Below are positions 25,059-37,114 of a stretch of DNA of 64,000 bases, piece after piece. Where the stretch lies: contig BQKZ01000365.1 in assembly GCA_036244855.1 (NCBI GenBank), positions 1-64,000 on the forward strand, written 5' to 3'. The notes beneath the pieces are model-generated. The model made no database searches and had not been told where the DNA came from. It was given only the letters and a program-made list of their open reading frames with translations. Both the position numbers and the translations under genes were made by a program. The stretch comes from Temnopleurus reevesii (Eukaryota > Echinodermata > Echinoidea > Temnopleuroida > Temnopleuridae). Numbering within the stretch: position 1 is the first letter of the stretch; every line of letters starts with the position of its first letter.

Positions 25059-27829
25059 TTGACTTTGAAATAGCGAGTTCAATCTGAGGCCAGATCTTCA
25101 CGAACTTTTAAACTCAAGTGTTGAAAGACGAGTCATTTTAAGGGTAAATGTATTTGACTTTATGGCAACAACAGGACCCGACGATACAAACTATTATTTT
25201 CTTGTATCTTTTTCCTCACTTTTTATCTTTCTATTCGTTTTCTTCACCGTTTGTCCTGCAAGAACATAATGTATCTGCCATAATTTTATCTTGTTTTCAT
25301 TTGTTTTCTTTTTCTTCTTATCGCATGAATATCTACATAAGTTCATTTAAATAACAATTATTATTAGTGTTTAAAGAATGCAGATCTCTGAGCCCCACCA
25401 AATGAGTCATATAAACGTATTCAAACAATGCCATGATTACTGGCAATCAAAATGTTTATGTTATAGTAATACTATGTTAATATAGCTAAAATACTACAGC
25501 TTATAAAAGTGTGGAAATAACTAGAATCTCTATTTAAAATACCACATAGACTATTTTTAGGTTCCTTTCTTTGTTTCTCCGTAATTCATTCCCATAATGC
25601 TAATTGAATTGACACTGTCATTTAAGAATAAAAAACTATAGCTTTGACCTTAAACTATGAATGTGTAAACAGAGAATTGGTCACAAGGTCGCATATTGTA
25701 AAAACGATCTTTAAAAAAGCAAGAATATTTCGTTATTCTTGAAGCTAATCAACTTTATAAATCTACACAATGTTCAGCCATCACATCCATTCCAAGCCGG
25801 TGGATAATTGAATGAATTCCGTCTGATCGACCTTTATTAAAAAGAGGATCAAGTTCATGTTTCAGAACGACAGTATCTAATCATTATTGATTAGAATTTA
25901 TGTCGAAGGTCTGTGGTATCTGAGTCGTGGTGTTAATGCTGGTATCAGTTCGGCTTGGGCGCTGCAGCGGAACTCGCTAAATATTAAGTGGATCCTTCTG
26001 ACAGCAACACCGAGTTCTCGTTCATTGCCAGCTTTTACATCGGTATGGACTGCATGTGGAGAGTGGCCCCTCGAAAAAGACGCCACGACATGTGTTTTGG
26101 TATATGCATAAAAATGGTATTAAAATGCTCTCGTCAATTAAAATAATATCAAACTAAATACTTATTGAATACTTAATTATATGCTTAAGCTGAGATGATG
26201 GTAAATCATAAGTTTTCTTGGACAGAACACTGTCTATATCAGCACAGTTCAGATAAATGATACATCTGAATTATGTGCAATAATAAGTTCATTATAATTT
26301 TATACAGGTGTTATCATGATTATGGGGAAGTTTCAATGAAAATTAATGGATGTGATCAAACAAAATTATAAGATATTTATGTCAAAGTTATTCCGACTCA
26401 TAGTTGTCGAAGGGAAAAATTCCTTGCTCTTTTGAAATCCCAGTAGAAAGGTCATCTGAAAAATTAACCTCATGTGTTTGAATTTTCTTTCAAAATGAGA
26501 CTACTTATGAATTCTGCATACAGCACATGAAGCTCCTAAGAACAACCGACTGCATTCATACTTCCATACATCTTTTTCCAACGCCAAGTTGTGAAATACG
26601 AGGTGAAATAACTCAATGTAAGTTAATAATCTACCAGAGGTGCCTAGCAAATCTACCCCATTTTCCCAATGTTTATAATCTTCGTTTGTATTTCATGCAC
26701 ACGCCGATGTCAAAAAACTTGGAACACATTTCGAGGGTTTCTCTAATTTTCGCCTATTTCTATCGGCGTTTTGGAAGGATAGCATTTCCTAGTGTTGACA
26801 TAGGGGCTTGGGTAGGGAGTTAGTTTAGTAAACGTCGGGGTGAAAAGCCTGGCGCCTCAGGGAGTCAAGGACGGTTTGTTATTGTAACGGCCAAAGTAGC
26901 CGGTTACCTTTGCAATTTCCGAACGATTATCGCATCAAAGAAACTATGAATGCAGACACAGTCATAACTAGATTTGATCTTATAGAATTATGTAAATATC
27001 CGGTCGATGTTTTCTGCACATGTGTTTAACTGACCTATTAAATATCATTTAAGGTCTGTTTAGAGGTATTGCTAATATTGTTGACGAAATATGGTTTCAT
27101 TTTTACTTTATTACATTACAAATACCTTCCAAGTGCATTAAATATTCAAATAAAAGGCTTTATATGAATAAAATATTTTCAGAATAATTGTTCGGGGGAA
27201 AAAGCAACATAATACTTTTTAATTGTTAGAAATAAACCGGTCAAATATTTTATGAAAAGGAAATAAATACAAAATCTCTAAACTATAATGATGTAAACAA
27301 AAACTTGTGTGTTCACATTGGTTGCATAATTTTTACATCAGTGATAAATTACCTTTACCGTTTCCGAGGACGGCAATGCATATTTGCCTTAAAAATTAAT
27401 AAAATTATGAAATGGGGTTGGTATTTTAATTTCAGGAATGCGTGTACAAATCGTTACAGTTTATACAAACCAAAGTAAGACTTAAAAATGCAAGTGAAAA
27501 TGTTTGATTCACTTTCACGACTGTCATGTTTATCAGAAAGACTTTTCTTTTCTCCATTTGTCAATGTATATTGCAGAGTTTTATTGTTTGTATGAATAAT
27601 CACCAAATAAATTGATTTTAACAGATTAGAATGTGCACTTAAATATATACTCTTAAATGATTCTTGGTATTAAAATACTCAATTCTGATCATAATAACCT
27701 CAGTAACAACATGGCGTATGCTTCTACTTGATTTCAATCAAATGAGTAAATGAAAACAAATGTTATAGAAAGAGAGGGCTGTGTTAGATGTTGATGCGCT
27801 CAAATTTAGATTACAATAATGATGATGAT

Positions 27830-27831
<2 letters not shown>

Positions 27832-27899
<68 letters not shown>
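27832..27899. repeat. AAT trinucleotide repeat
   Basis: About 22 uninterrupted AAT/TAA units in Pax intron 1, preceded by a few GAT units. Confidence 0.95.
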
Positions 27900-30307
27900 G
27901 CTATTTTATCATGACTGCAACACAATCATTTATTCTATTTCCAATATAATTTCTTTATCGGAACTTGGAATAAACATTATCAAAAAGGAAAACAAACCAG
28001 ATAGTGCCTTTTTCATCTGAATCGGCAACCATATTGCAGCATCCCTATTTCTCCTTTCCCCAAGCATGAATGGCGTCTCTCCGTTTAGTGGTATGAGCAA
28101 ATTGGTTTAAATTGACATAAGTAGGGAGTGAATGCTGATAAATCCTCTACTGATCACGTTTAGTAATGAAGGGGGAAATTAAACTAATTTAGGATGCTGA
28201 AGATTGACAATGTCATTAGAGAAGAGGGGGATGCGAGCTCGGTATCATTTTTTCGTCAATAATGTGATTCTGTTATATATTTACAGGGAAAATTATGGTT
28301 TTATGTGAATAAGTTGATCATTGGCGAATGAAGTTGCACTGGATTTTTACAACAAATTAATAGAGAAAGATAAATGTTGTTTATTCGTGAATGCTTATAT
28401 CTTATATAAACATTGATAAGTGTGAATGTTGTGAATGTTCAATTCTATTTAGCTGTACAATCATTTTACATCATATGTATTCTTGTATATATATTTACAA
28501 TTCGGCCATTTGGCTGCGAAAGATATTGTAATTTTAAACCGTTTTAAATAAATGAATAAAAAGTAAATAAATGAAAACAACTTCAACAGATATGGTAAAA
28601 ATAAATAAAAGTTATTATGTAAGTTTCATATGATGCAGTCATTCTGTACTTCTTAACAGACTACTGCGGCATCGGAATTGTTTTATTTTTAAGATGCCTC
28701 TTTTTTTCTTTTAAATAAAGCGAGGATCATAATTCATCTGTTACTTAAGCATGACTTAGGTAGGGAGTGAATAACGCATAACGGATTGAAGGTAAAATGT
28801 GTAACCTGCAAACATAACAAATATAACAGCTATGTCGGTATCATAATAAAATTGGCATAAATCCCGACTAGTATCGCTTGAGAGGAACAAAATACGATGT
28901 ATACCAATATTTATATGAACGTTCAAATAAGAAGGGATGAGCCATATAGCCGCAAGAATTATCATAAATACATTATTAATTTTTCACCACATTCATTCAT
29001 TATCTATTGTACACAGTGGTAGTGTCTGCCTCAGCAAGAACAACCCATTTTCCGAGTGACTTTTCAATCATTATTTATTCTACCCGCATGTAATATGCAT
29101 TTTATAAATTGGATATGCAGACTGTGTATTGCACAGATGGGATTTGCGGAGTTGATGTCGGTACATGTATAGGGCGTTCGTCAATGGATAGACAATCATA
29201 GTCTTCGTGTACATCTAATCACAAAAACTGAACAACTATATTATTATCATAATCATGTATTTACCTATTTATGGTCCATTACAAATTTCAAGAAACTATT
29301 TATTATTTTTTTTTAATATTCTTGCCATTCCCATAGCACGCACCTAAATTTCATTAAAACTTCGACGTCAAATTTCTAGTTGGCTGTAACATTCGTAAAA
29401 TATAAGTTGGAACGTGCTCCAAAAGTTGTTTTCCGGACTCGGTAATACGAATTATACTTATGGAAGTCTTCTTATCGAGTAAATTATTAAGTGATGTATA
29501 AAACATACAGTATTGCACAGATAAAATATATTCATAGACGGTAGTAAATACTATTCCCGATCGCTCGTGATATATCATTATTATAACTCGGCTCGCTCGT
29601 CAACACTATTTCATTCATGACGATAGTATGACTGTACAATATTGTGGTCGTGCCTACAGATGGAAGCTTTAATTGGATCAATTGTTGTTGTCACAACCGG
29701 ACAATAATTTCCACTTGTGAGTAATTCGCATGCTGATCAACTTCAAGAATGATATTGACTTCAGGATAATGCAAAAATTCAAAATATTTAAGGTACTCAT
29801 ATCTATCATTTAATATACATGATATAATTTTCGCTTTGTTTGCCGTTATAATCTATGTCTATTCCGCAACAAGTAAATTATAAAATAAATTTTAAATACA
29901 CCCATAACATTTAAAGACAAGTTGAACATTAATTAAACTTGGTCTGAAATTTGTATGCCAAATCACGGTTTGTGACATACATGGTCAAGAAATGGTGTAA
30001 TGATCATTTCTGGTTTTCGTTTAATCCCTCCATAAACGTAATAAACCCTAACAACATATTGAAATTGACGTTTGAGAGATCATAATAAATCAAAAAAAAA
30101 AAAAAAAAGAACAATAAGATAAAGTGCCTTTTGAAACATAAACAATGAACAAAACATGGAAGCCACAGTCTTTGGATGTTTCGATATTTTAGATATATTT
30201 TGAAAAAAAAGTAAGAAATATGCTTTCTGTTTTTAATTTTTCTAATCATGCCACTTAAATCCGAGATGTTTTGGCATTGTACCGGAAATAATAAAACTTA
30301 CTCTTAC

Positions 30308-30437
30308 ATGCACCGTGCGTTAGAGTAGCACGTCTGTGAAAATCCATAACCATCGACATGGTGACGGGATTGTGCGGGGCTCCTGGCGGGGTAGTCTGCC
30401 GCTGACACGACGCTGCTTGGCTGGGCAGGAAGGCCAT
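30308..30437 (-). CDS. Pax2/5/8: Pax2/5/8 exon 1: N-terminus
   Basis: Coding part of the first exon, 130 nt, ending at GCAT followed by GTAAGAG (GT at 30307-30306), phase 1. Its last base joins exon 2 to make a Cys codon, so ...THGA-C-HGGVNQ reads straight into the paired domain. I chose ATG at 30437 because it sits in GCCACCATGGCC, a perfect Kozak context. It gives 43 residues before the split Cys codon. An in-frame ATG at 30464 (MFGENN) has a weak context. ATGs at 30359 and 30347 (MDFHRR) are also in frame, and the last would give an N-terminus about as short as the vertebrate one, which starts MDMH as I recall. The N-terminal segment is Pro/Gln/Thr-rich with no domain. Identity as exon 1 rests on phase, reading frame, start context and position. 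Confidence 0.8.
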
Positions 30438-31312
30438 GGTGGCTAGGTTATTCTCTCCAAACATATAGGCCAGAGAAATAGGTCGAGATGAGACGAGAGG
30501 TAGGGACAAGGTCCGCTGGTTCGAGTCCTTGCCGGGTTGTTGGGTCCGATGGCCGGAACAGGACCGTAAAGTTCACGATCAGAGTATGTAGCGGACGAAC
30601 ACTGTAGTTTGTCTTTCCGCTCTGTGCATGGGCAGCGGAGTGAGGGAACGATCGGTGCGGAGCGATGGACCGAGCGAGCTAGAGACATTCACCGGTGATC
30701 TCGTAGGAAAGTGATCCAACACAGCTACCTTCTCAACTGAAGCTAAATACCGTGACTGTGTCAATGAGTGGCACAATTGGAATAAAATCCTGTCATGCGG
30801 GGTGGCTCATAAAACAAGACCCCTATAATCGCCAGACCAGGTAAAAATCGATTGCAAGTTTAACCTCCTTTTCAAGCCCTCAAAAATTATTCGGAAATAT
30901 TTTTCCACCTCCACTATGAATTTTGTATGAAGCATGTAGAGAGTAATACCATCAATCTGTTCACAAGTAGGGTAAAAGTGATTGGAAATCGTCCATCAAG
31001 TTACTGAATGAAGAAGAAGAAGATTTTGGAGCGCCTTGAATGGAAGGAGATACTATGAATGAGAATCTTCCCGTCTTGACACACGTTTTCCTTAGATCCA
31101 ACCAACGAGAAATTATTACAATACAATAAAGTGTCTCACAACTTATGAAGTTAGCAGTGCGTAGCCTCGCCCGAAGTCCTCTCTAGTTTTCTTTAACTCC
31201 AGTAGCACATACACACAACATTACACAGACGCGAGTCACGGGCTTTTCCCCCACAAAGCGACTGTAGAATGAGGCTCTTAGTTTCGCTTAATCGAGTTGA
31301 CTACGACCATGC
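30438..31312 (-). promoter_or_regulatory. Probable 5' UTR and proximal promoter of Pax2/5/8
   Basis: GC-richer than its surroundings, with many CpG dinucleotides between about 30440 and 30700 and again near 31170-31300. No clear TATA box is placed relative to the start codon, and the transcription start cannot be read from sequence alone. Short open frames here overlap on the minus strand and are not conserved-looking proteins; they are probably 5' UTR. Confidence 0.5.
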
Positions 31313-31381
31313 CTGATTGGTCAATGGACGGTGCGCATCGCTACAGGCGAGTGGCTACGAAACGTGTGATAAGCCAATCAG
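31313..31381. promoter_or_regulatory. Two opposed NF-Y/CCAAT motifs
   Basis: CTGATTGG at 31313-31320 and CCAATCAG at 31374-31381 are exact reverse complements of each other and match the extended NF-Y consensus. They face in opposite directions with starts 61 bp apart, about 0.9 kb upstream of the Pax2/5/8 start codon in a GC-richer block. Such pairs are typical of TATA-less animal promoters. The assignment to Pax2/5/8 is inferred from position. Confidence 0.45.
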
Positions 31382-34300
31382 CGGCTCGATTACACGAAGA
31401 AGTTTTTATGTGTGGGAGTGTCCCTCGCTCGAGTGGTGGTGGTTTGTAACACACGCTGGCTCGCTCCTGGCCTTATCCCCATACGGTCAGCTCTTCACTG
31501 ATACCTTAGCCCCCACCGGGCTCCTATTGTTGCGTTTTACAACCACTTCAAGCCTCCTCTAACCTGCTAAATTATCACCCATCAACAACATACATCTAAC
31601 ACTCCAGAAGACAACTCTTTCAAAACATCACCCACTTCTTCCATTCTAGCTCGTTTTACACGACAAATTATACCCTTTTTCTATAAGACGCCCAATGTTC
31701 GTGGTTGTACTGAATAATGCTTATAAACCGCAGTCAGTGGCCAGTTGCATTCATCGATTTATTACTTGTGTTGTGACTTTTTAACTCTTTTCCCCATTTT
31801 ATAAGAACAGAAGATGGAACAATAAGGCGCCCAAAACTTCCGTTTGGACACAATTCAGCGGTGGAAATGGCGTTTTTTTTCTGATCATTCCGACAATTAT
31901 CGAGTCCACAGAAAGATTTTCGTAAACAACATTCCACCGGTTCAATTTTGTTAACTGGTTTTATTCGATAAATGAAATATAATCAGTCTTAGCACCGTTT
32001 TAATTGTTTGAATATATACCCAGACGATTCAAAGCATATATTCTTTTCTCAATGTCCTTTCATAGACTAGGACACATCGAATACGATTAAAGTTCCAAAG
32101 TAATGTACGAACTGGTAAAATTTGACTGGATAGCAAAACTTGCATGACAGCAATTATAATTTTACAGTCTTTAAGTAACAAGCTCCATGCTTAAGTCACT
32201 GTATTTCTGAGAAAGTATGCATAACATTTGACAGATATATTGTCAAATATGAAGAAATGCAATATGTTTAATTAAATCGAACGTCGATCAATCTTTCAAT
32301 ATCACTGCACATTCAATCTACTGCATATTGATCACAAAAAGTTCCTTGGTTCCATTGCAACCCAAAGTACTTTTATATTACTTTAGTAAACTTTGTTATT
32401 TTTAATCATGAACAATTTTATACACATTTGAATAAAGGAATGTTGTCGATACATCTTTCATCAATTCATATTTCAAATAATTTACTGTGTCATGATAATA
32501 AAAAAATTGGTACATGCGATCACCATAGAAAAAAAATGTATTTGCAATTTACAATACCAAAGAGATAAAACAATATAAAACATATCGCATGAATCCGCTT
32601 TAATCATCAAAAGTGTTATAATAGAATTTGTACAGTGACAGTTTATACCACTTACAATACACACGAAATATGTTTGTTTTCACATTTAAAAATATTTGTA
32701 TATATTTTAGGTGAGAATGGCGACGTAGAACATTGAATATGACTTGCTAGTTTTTAAAGCAATTAATTCACATAAAATATTTTTCCAAAGAATCGACATG
32801 ATATGAAGTATATTGTTGCTTTTTGTCATTTGTTTTAAACCAGGGCAAAAAGCGCGGGGAGAGTAGGACTATAATAATCACCCACCATAATGATATGAAA
32901 GATAAGAAGGGGGAAAGCGAGCAATATTGCTTTTGTTTTAATTACTAGGCGATCCCATCAGCTGCTTATATATAGCAAGCCGCCTTTTGGGAAAAAAATG
33001 ATATGAAAAAAGAGCAGTCAGAAATTCGCGATCTTTTCGACATGACGAGCCGAGGTTTGCCTGCCGAGACGTTCGGCATGGCCTCCCATGCATGCCCCGC
33101 TCACTGGTCGCTATCACATTCTAAACCCTAATTATGTTCCTCTTCTTCTTTCTCTCATACCACTCTCTTTTTGTCTTTAAATTTGCTTAAAGGTCGGGGA
33201 GTTATAAATCTATCATTAGCATAATTTAGATAATCGGGTAGGAAATGATGATCTGAGGAAGACAATATGGCAGGAAGGGATCGGGAAAGGGTGAACAAAT
33301 GTTTGAATAAACGCCTAGGAATGACAGTGATGCGAAAGAAAATATAATTTATTGCTTTTATAAATGTCGTTCTGAAACTCGTTTCATATTACCACAAGCA
33401 TATCGTGTTAACGACACCAGTTATGTTTGTTTATAATTCCTTGTGCTAATGTAAGACTCGAATATTGTAATACGATTTCAATACCATTTTGATATACATC
33501 TGGACATATTCATTTTGTAGGCAAGGACAAAATAAATTTTAGTATTGGTTATTTTAGTTAACTATTATTTTTTTTTAATGTCAAAGTTATCATGAAGTTA
33601 ATTTGAAACTTCGTTTAAAGAGGTCACAAACTGATAAACGAAAAGGTATCACTTTATTGGGCCGCAATTATTATACACAAATATTTCACACACATTTTAA
33701 TCTCTATACATTGTAGAAATGCAGCATTAAAGTTACAACCGTAAAGAAATGAAAAATAAATCTTTTCTTTTATTTAAATGTCCGTAATCATGGCAAATGA
33801 AAGCATTTTGTTTATCATTCCGACCGTCATGACCGTGCAAAAATAGTTAATTTGAATATTTATTAATATGTATACATGACCTGGATTAACACACTGTCTT
33901 CTTTAATTAATATTACCATAAATTAAGATATTTTTGTATGAAGGGGCTGCAAATGTATTTTTGGGTGTAGTATATAACTGTTCTAAATGTTTGTAATTAT
34001 CTTGTTTGTATAGGTTTATTCCAATTTCATTATGTTATTACTTTCACCGGGATTTTTTCGCACTGTATTTTGTATTGTACAAAAAAGCAATTCCATTGAT
34101 ATTCATATTTTTGATGAGTGCGATGCAACAAATCAATAAATAAAGAATTATGTGTAGTTTTATGCCCCACTTTGTTCAATTATCACAATCATTATTTACT
34201 TGCTGTAGGTGTCCTACAATATTGTCAACTATACCAAAGTCGTCAACAACTAAGGCTTACATTTACACTCCACAAAACCTTTTTGACTCTTTAGCCAAAT

Positions 34301-34382
34301 ACAGTCCCCACTCTCGCCTTGAATGGATGTAGTAGATACAAGCTCTCCCTACGAACTAGAAGTAGCCCAGGATTTCCCAGTA
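31382..34382. other. Upstream intergenic DNA, no gene recognised
   Basis: GC-richer patch to about 31560, then AT-rich. A short GC-rich island at about 33025-33115 stands out, about 2.6 kb upstream of the Pax2/5/8 start codon, and could be a regulatory block. No coding exon could be supported. Confidence 0.5.
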
Positions 34383-34588
34383 CCCCCCCCCCCCTCCTTG
34401 AAAGTAATGTAATGAAAGTAATGGCTATGTTTACTTGTTTTTTTTGGGGGGGGGGGTTGACAAAAAATTATTCTAAGAGTAACTAAGTAATTGGTATGTA
34501 TATACTTGGTGGGTTTTTTTTTGGGGGGGGGGGGTTGAAAAAATTATTCTAAGAGTAACTAAGTAATGGCTATATTTTTTTGGGGGGG
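34383..34588. repeat. Tandem units built on T-run/G-run junctions
   Basis: A C12 run (34383-34394) is followed by three T-run/G-run blocks: T9G10 at 34438-34456, T9G12 at 34514-34534 and T7G7 at 34575-34588. The first two are each followed by TTGA and then ATTATTCTAAGAGTAACTAA, so the interval is a decayed tandem duplication of a unit of about 70 bp. Confidence 0.85.
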
Positions 34589-35095
34589 ATGAAAAAGGAT
34601 TATTGTGTGGAAATGAACCGCCCCCTCCCAATAGCGCGGAGCTGGATCCGCCTCTAGAGCCAGTGTAGAGATCAAATGTGTAGGCAGCGGGATGAGAATT
34701 GAAGATTGGCGGGAACGAGCTAATAACGGCACGACAGGACGGGGCAACTTGCCGCGCTTTCCCCCATCCCGTGGTCATCAAATATTAAAGCCAGAGCAGC
34801 CATGCAGAACTGTCATTTCGGAGCATCTAAAAGACTGATGGGAGCCATTGCCAGTGAATGAGAGATGGTGGAGGGAGGGATGGAGGGATGGAGGGATGAA
34901 GAGATGGGTGGAGAGTCGGGGAAAAGAATGGAGACATATGATGATGGAGAGAAAGAAAGAAAAATATGCAAATGATTACTTAGAAAACAAAGGACACGAA
35001 GGAGGAGATGGAAGAGAAGAGCAAATATTGAAAAATAAATCGAATGATACAAAAATAGGTAAAGATAGGAAACAGTAGATCAAAAGAGAGATATA

Positions 35096-35167
35096 TTGTG
35101 AAGAAGGAGAGAGAAGAAGGATGAGAAGAAGAAGGAGAGAGAAGAAGAAGAAGAAGAAGAAGAAGAA

Positions 35168-35198
<31 letters not shown>

Positions 35199-35296
35199 AA
35201 GAAGAAGAAGAAGAAAAAGAAGAAGAAGATGAAGAAGAAGAAGAAGAAGAAGAAGAAGAAGAAGAAGAAGAAGAAGAAAAAGAAGAAGAAGAAGAG
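35096..35296. repeat. Almost pure purine GAA/GA tract, about 200 bp
   Basis: Dominated by AAG/GAA triplets with a few A-rich interruptions. It gives spurious poly-Lys, poly-Glu, poly-Ser and poly-Phe frames on the two strands. Long homopurine mirror repeats of this type can form intramolecular triplexes. No gene. Confidence 0.95.
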
Positions 35297-35718
35297 AGTA
35301 GGGCGGAAAGGAGACAAAAACGACATGTCGTTTGCCATTTCAACGAAGTCATAAGGAGAAAAATGTTACATAGATAAAAGCTAGATATTTTTAAAAAAAA
35401 CCGGAACCACTTGAAGCATGCAAAATATAAATGCCAATAATTGAATTTTTTCATATGAATTAATGATTTCGTTCCTATTACGACTCCCTTTTAAACTTTA
35501 GATACTTTAGGGATACATAACATTATTTTAAGATTTTGCCACTTCGATCTAATGCTTATCTAGGGAAGATGTAGAAGTACTATATACAATCTTAATCCTC
35601 CTAATAAGACTTTCTTCATGAAAAAAAGAGAAAACGCAAGTATAAAAAATAATGACTTGCAACTTACATTGACAATACTACATTAACAGTTTGGTAGTTG
35701 TTCTTTCTGAAAAGTCAT

Positions 35719-35914
35719 TAAAATCTACGTCAGATGTAGAACTACCACATGACTGGTATTACTTTTAAGACCAAAAATGTCTTCTGCAAATCAAATTTAG
35801 GTCAAAGCATTATCTTAGACTAATTAATTTAAAAAAAAGCCTCTTATAAGCCTCTTATAATTAAAATTATATTCCATTTTGTCAAAATCCCTAAAATCTA
35901 CGTTAGATGTAGAA
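35719..35914. repeat. Pair of direct repeats with a palindromic core
   Basis: TAAAATCTACGT followed by C or T and then AGATGTAGAA occurs at 35719-35741 and 35892-35914. Each carries an imperfect palindrome (CTACGT...TGTAG, 35725-35739 and 35898-35912). An 11-bp unit, GCCTCTTATAA, is also directly repeated at about 35838-35860 between them. Confidence 0.7.
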
Positions 35915-36751
35915 ACATCGGTATCAACACCAAGTGAACTGTTTGTATTTTATGCGCATTATTTTCAGTTTATTTTTGTTATGGTTTTGATGGAATTAGA
36001 TTTTAGAAATTAATACAAGGGTTTCAAAAGTTTAATGCACAATAGCAGATGACTTTAAAAGATTATACACCCCGATGCGATGACCAGTGGAAACTATAAA
36101 CATGATGCTTATCATACGTACAAGAGAGTGGACCGGTATATAACAATTTACAGAATAATATTATGTAGAATAGTTTTGAACTGTGCAACCTGTTTATATT
36201 TAGCAGCGAAATACAGGTATTTAAATCTAGATTTGATCGTAATGATAAGGAGCCATAAAATTATAAATCGAGTAATATTTCATTTTTAACATCATAAGTA
36301 TGAAGGGCAAAAATGCTTTACACATATTCATGTTTACTAAGTTATTTAGCACGTAAACGAAGGTAATGGTATAACATTCAGTAATTAGAAAGATGGTTAT
36401 AAATCTTCACGTTGCCGAGTCAATATTGTGCAAGTAAATGGCGTGACAAGTTAAAATGAAGAGCAAAAATGATGTCCAATCAACCCTTAAATCTCCAATA
36501 TCCTTCGCTCGTTGTCTTCTGATCGTGTTTGACATCTGGTTTAGAGATTACAGTTTGATTAGAATTTGACGAGTGATATCCATATTATTTGATCCGTCAT
36601 AATTACGGATGCTTTTTGCCCATTTTTGGATATATTTGGTGGCGATTTTATTTCGTTTTTGTTTACAGTTTACCCACTTGTGACGGCCTAATCCGCTTCA
36701 TTATATGACTGTATGGTTTTGAGTTCCATGCTCGTGCTAAGAAGATGATTT

Positions 36752-36836
36752 CTATTTATTTATTTATTTATTAATGATGATGATGATGATGATGACGATG
36801 ATGATGATGATGAGGATAATGATGATGATGATAATA

Positions 36837-36868
<32 letters not shown>

Positions 36869-37083
36869 AATGATGACGATGATGGTGACATTGAGTATGA
36901 TGGAAATGATACTGATGATAATGAGCATGATGATGGTGGTTATGGTGGTGGTGGTGGTGGTGGTGGCGAAGATGATGATGGTCATGATGGTGATGATGAG
37001 CAGGACAAAGATGTGGAAAAGGAGGAGGAAAATGGTGACGGTGGTGGTGATGATGACAACGCTAATGGCTGCATCTGCTGAAA

Positions 37084-37112
<29 letters not shown>
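36752..37112. repeat. ATTT then imperfect GAT/GGT trinucleotide repeat
   Basis: A short ATTT run is followed by about 340 bp of GAT, GGT and related triplets. It produces poly-Met and poly-Ile/His open frames on opposite strands, which are not real proteins. The composition resembles the tract at 11185-11660 in reverse orientation. Confidence 0.92.

Positions 37113-37114
<2 letters not shown>

Larger units (their letters stand above)
16466..30306 (-). other. Pax2/5/8 intron 1 (main part)
   Basis: Intron 1 runs from the donor GT at 30307-30306 to the acceptor at 16065, about 14.2 kb. No exon recognised inside. GC-richer patches that could be cis-regulatory lie at about 17250-17570, 18540-18870, 20990-21180, 21780-21990 and 26830-26940. 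The patch at 21780-21990 is the most GC-rich. Microsatellites are listed separately. Large early introns rich in enhancers are usual for Pax genes; their activity here is inference. Confidence 0.8.

Noticed and set aside
30515..30525. Exact tRNA B-box GGTTCGAGTCC on the plus strand
   Set aside because: There is no proper A-box at the right distance and no tRNA fold. It lies in the Pax2/5/8 5' region and is probably chance.
34976..35454. Poly-Phe, poly-Ser and poly-Lys open frames
   Set aside because: All are translations of the GAA purine tract in different frames.
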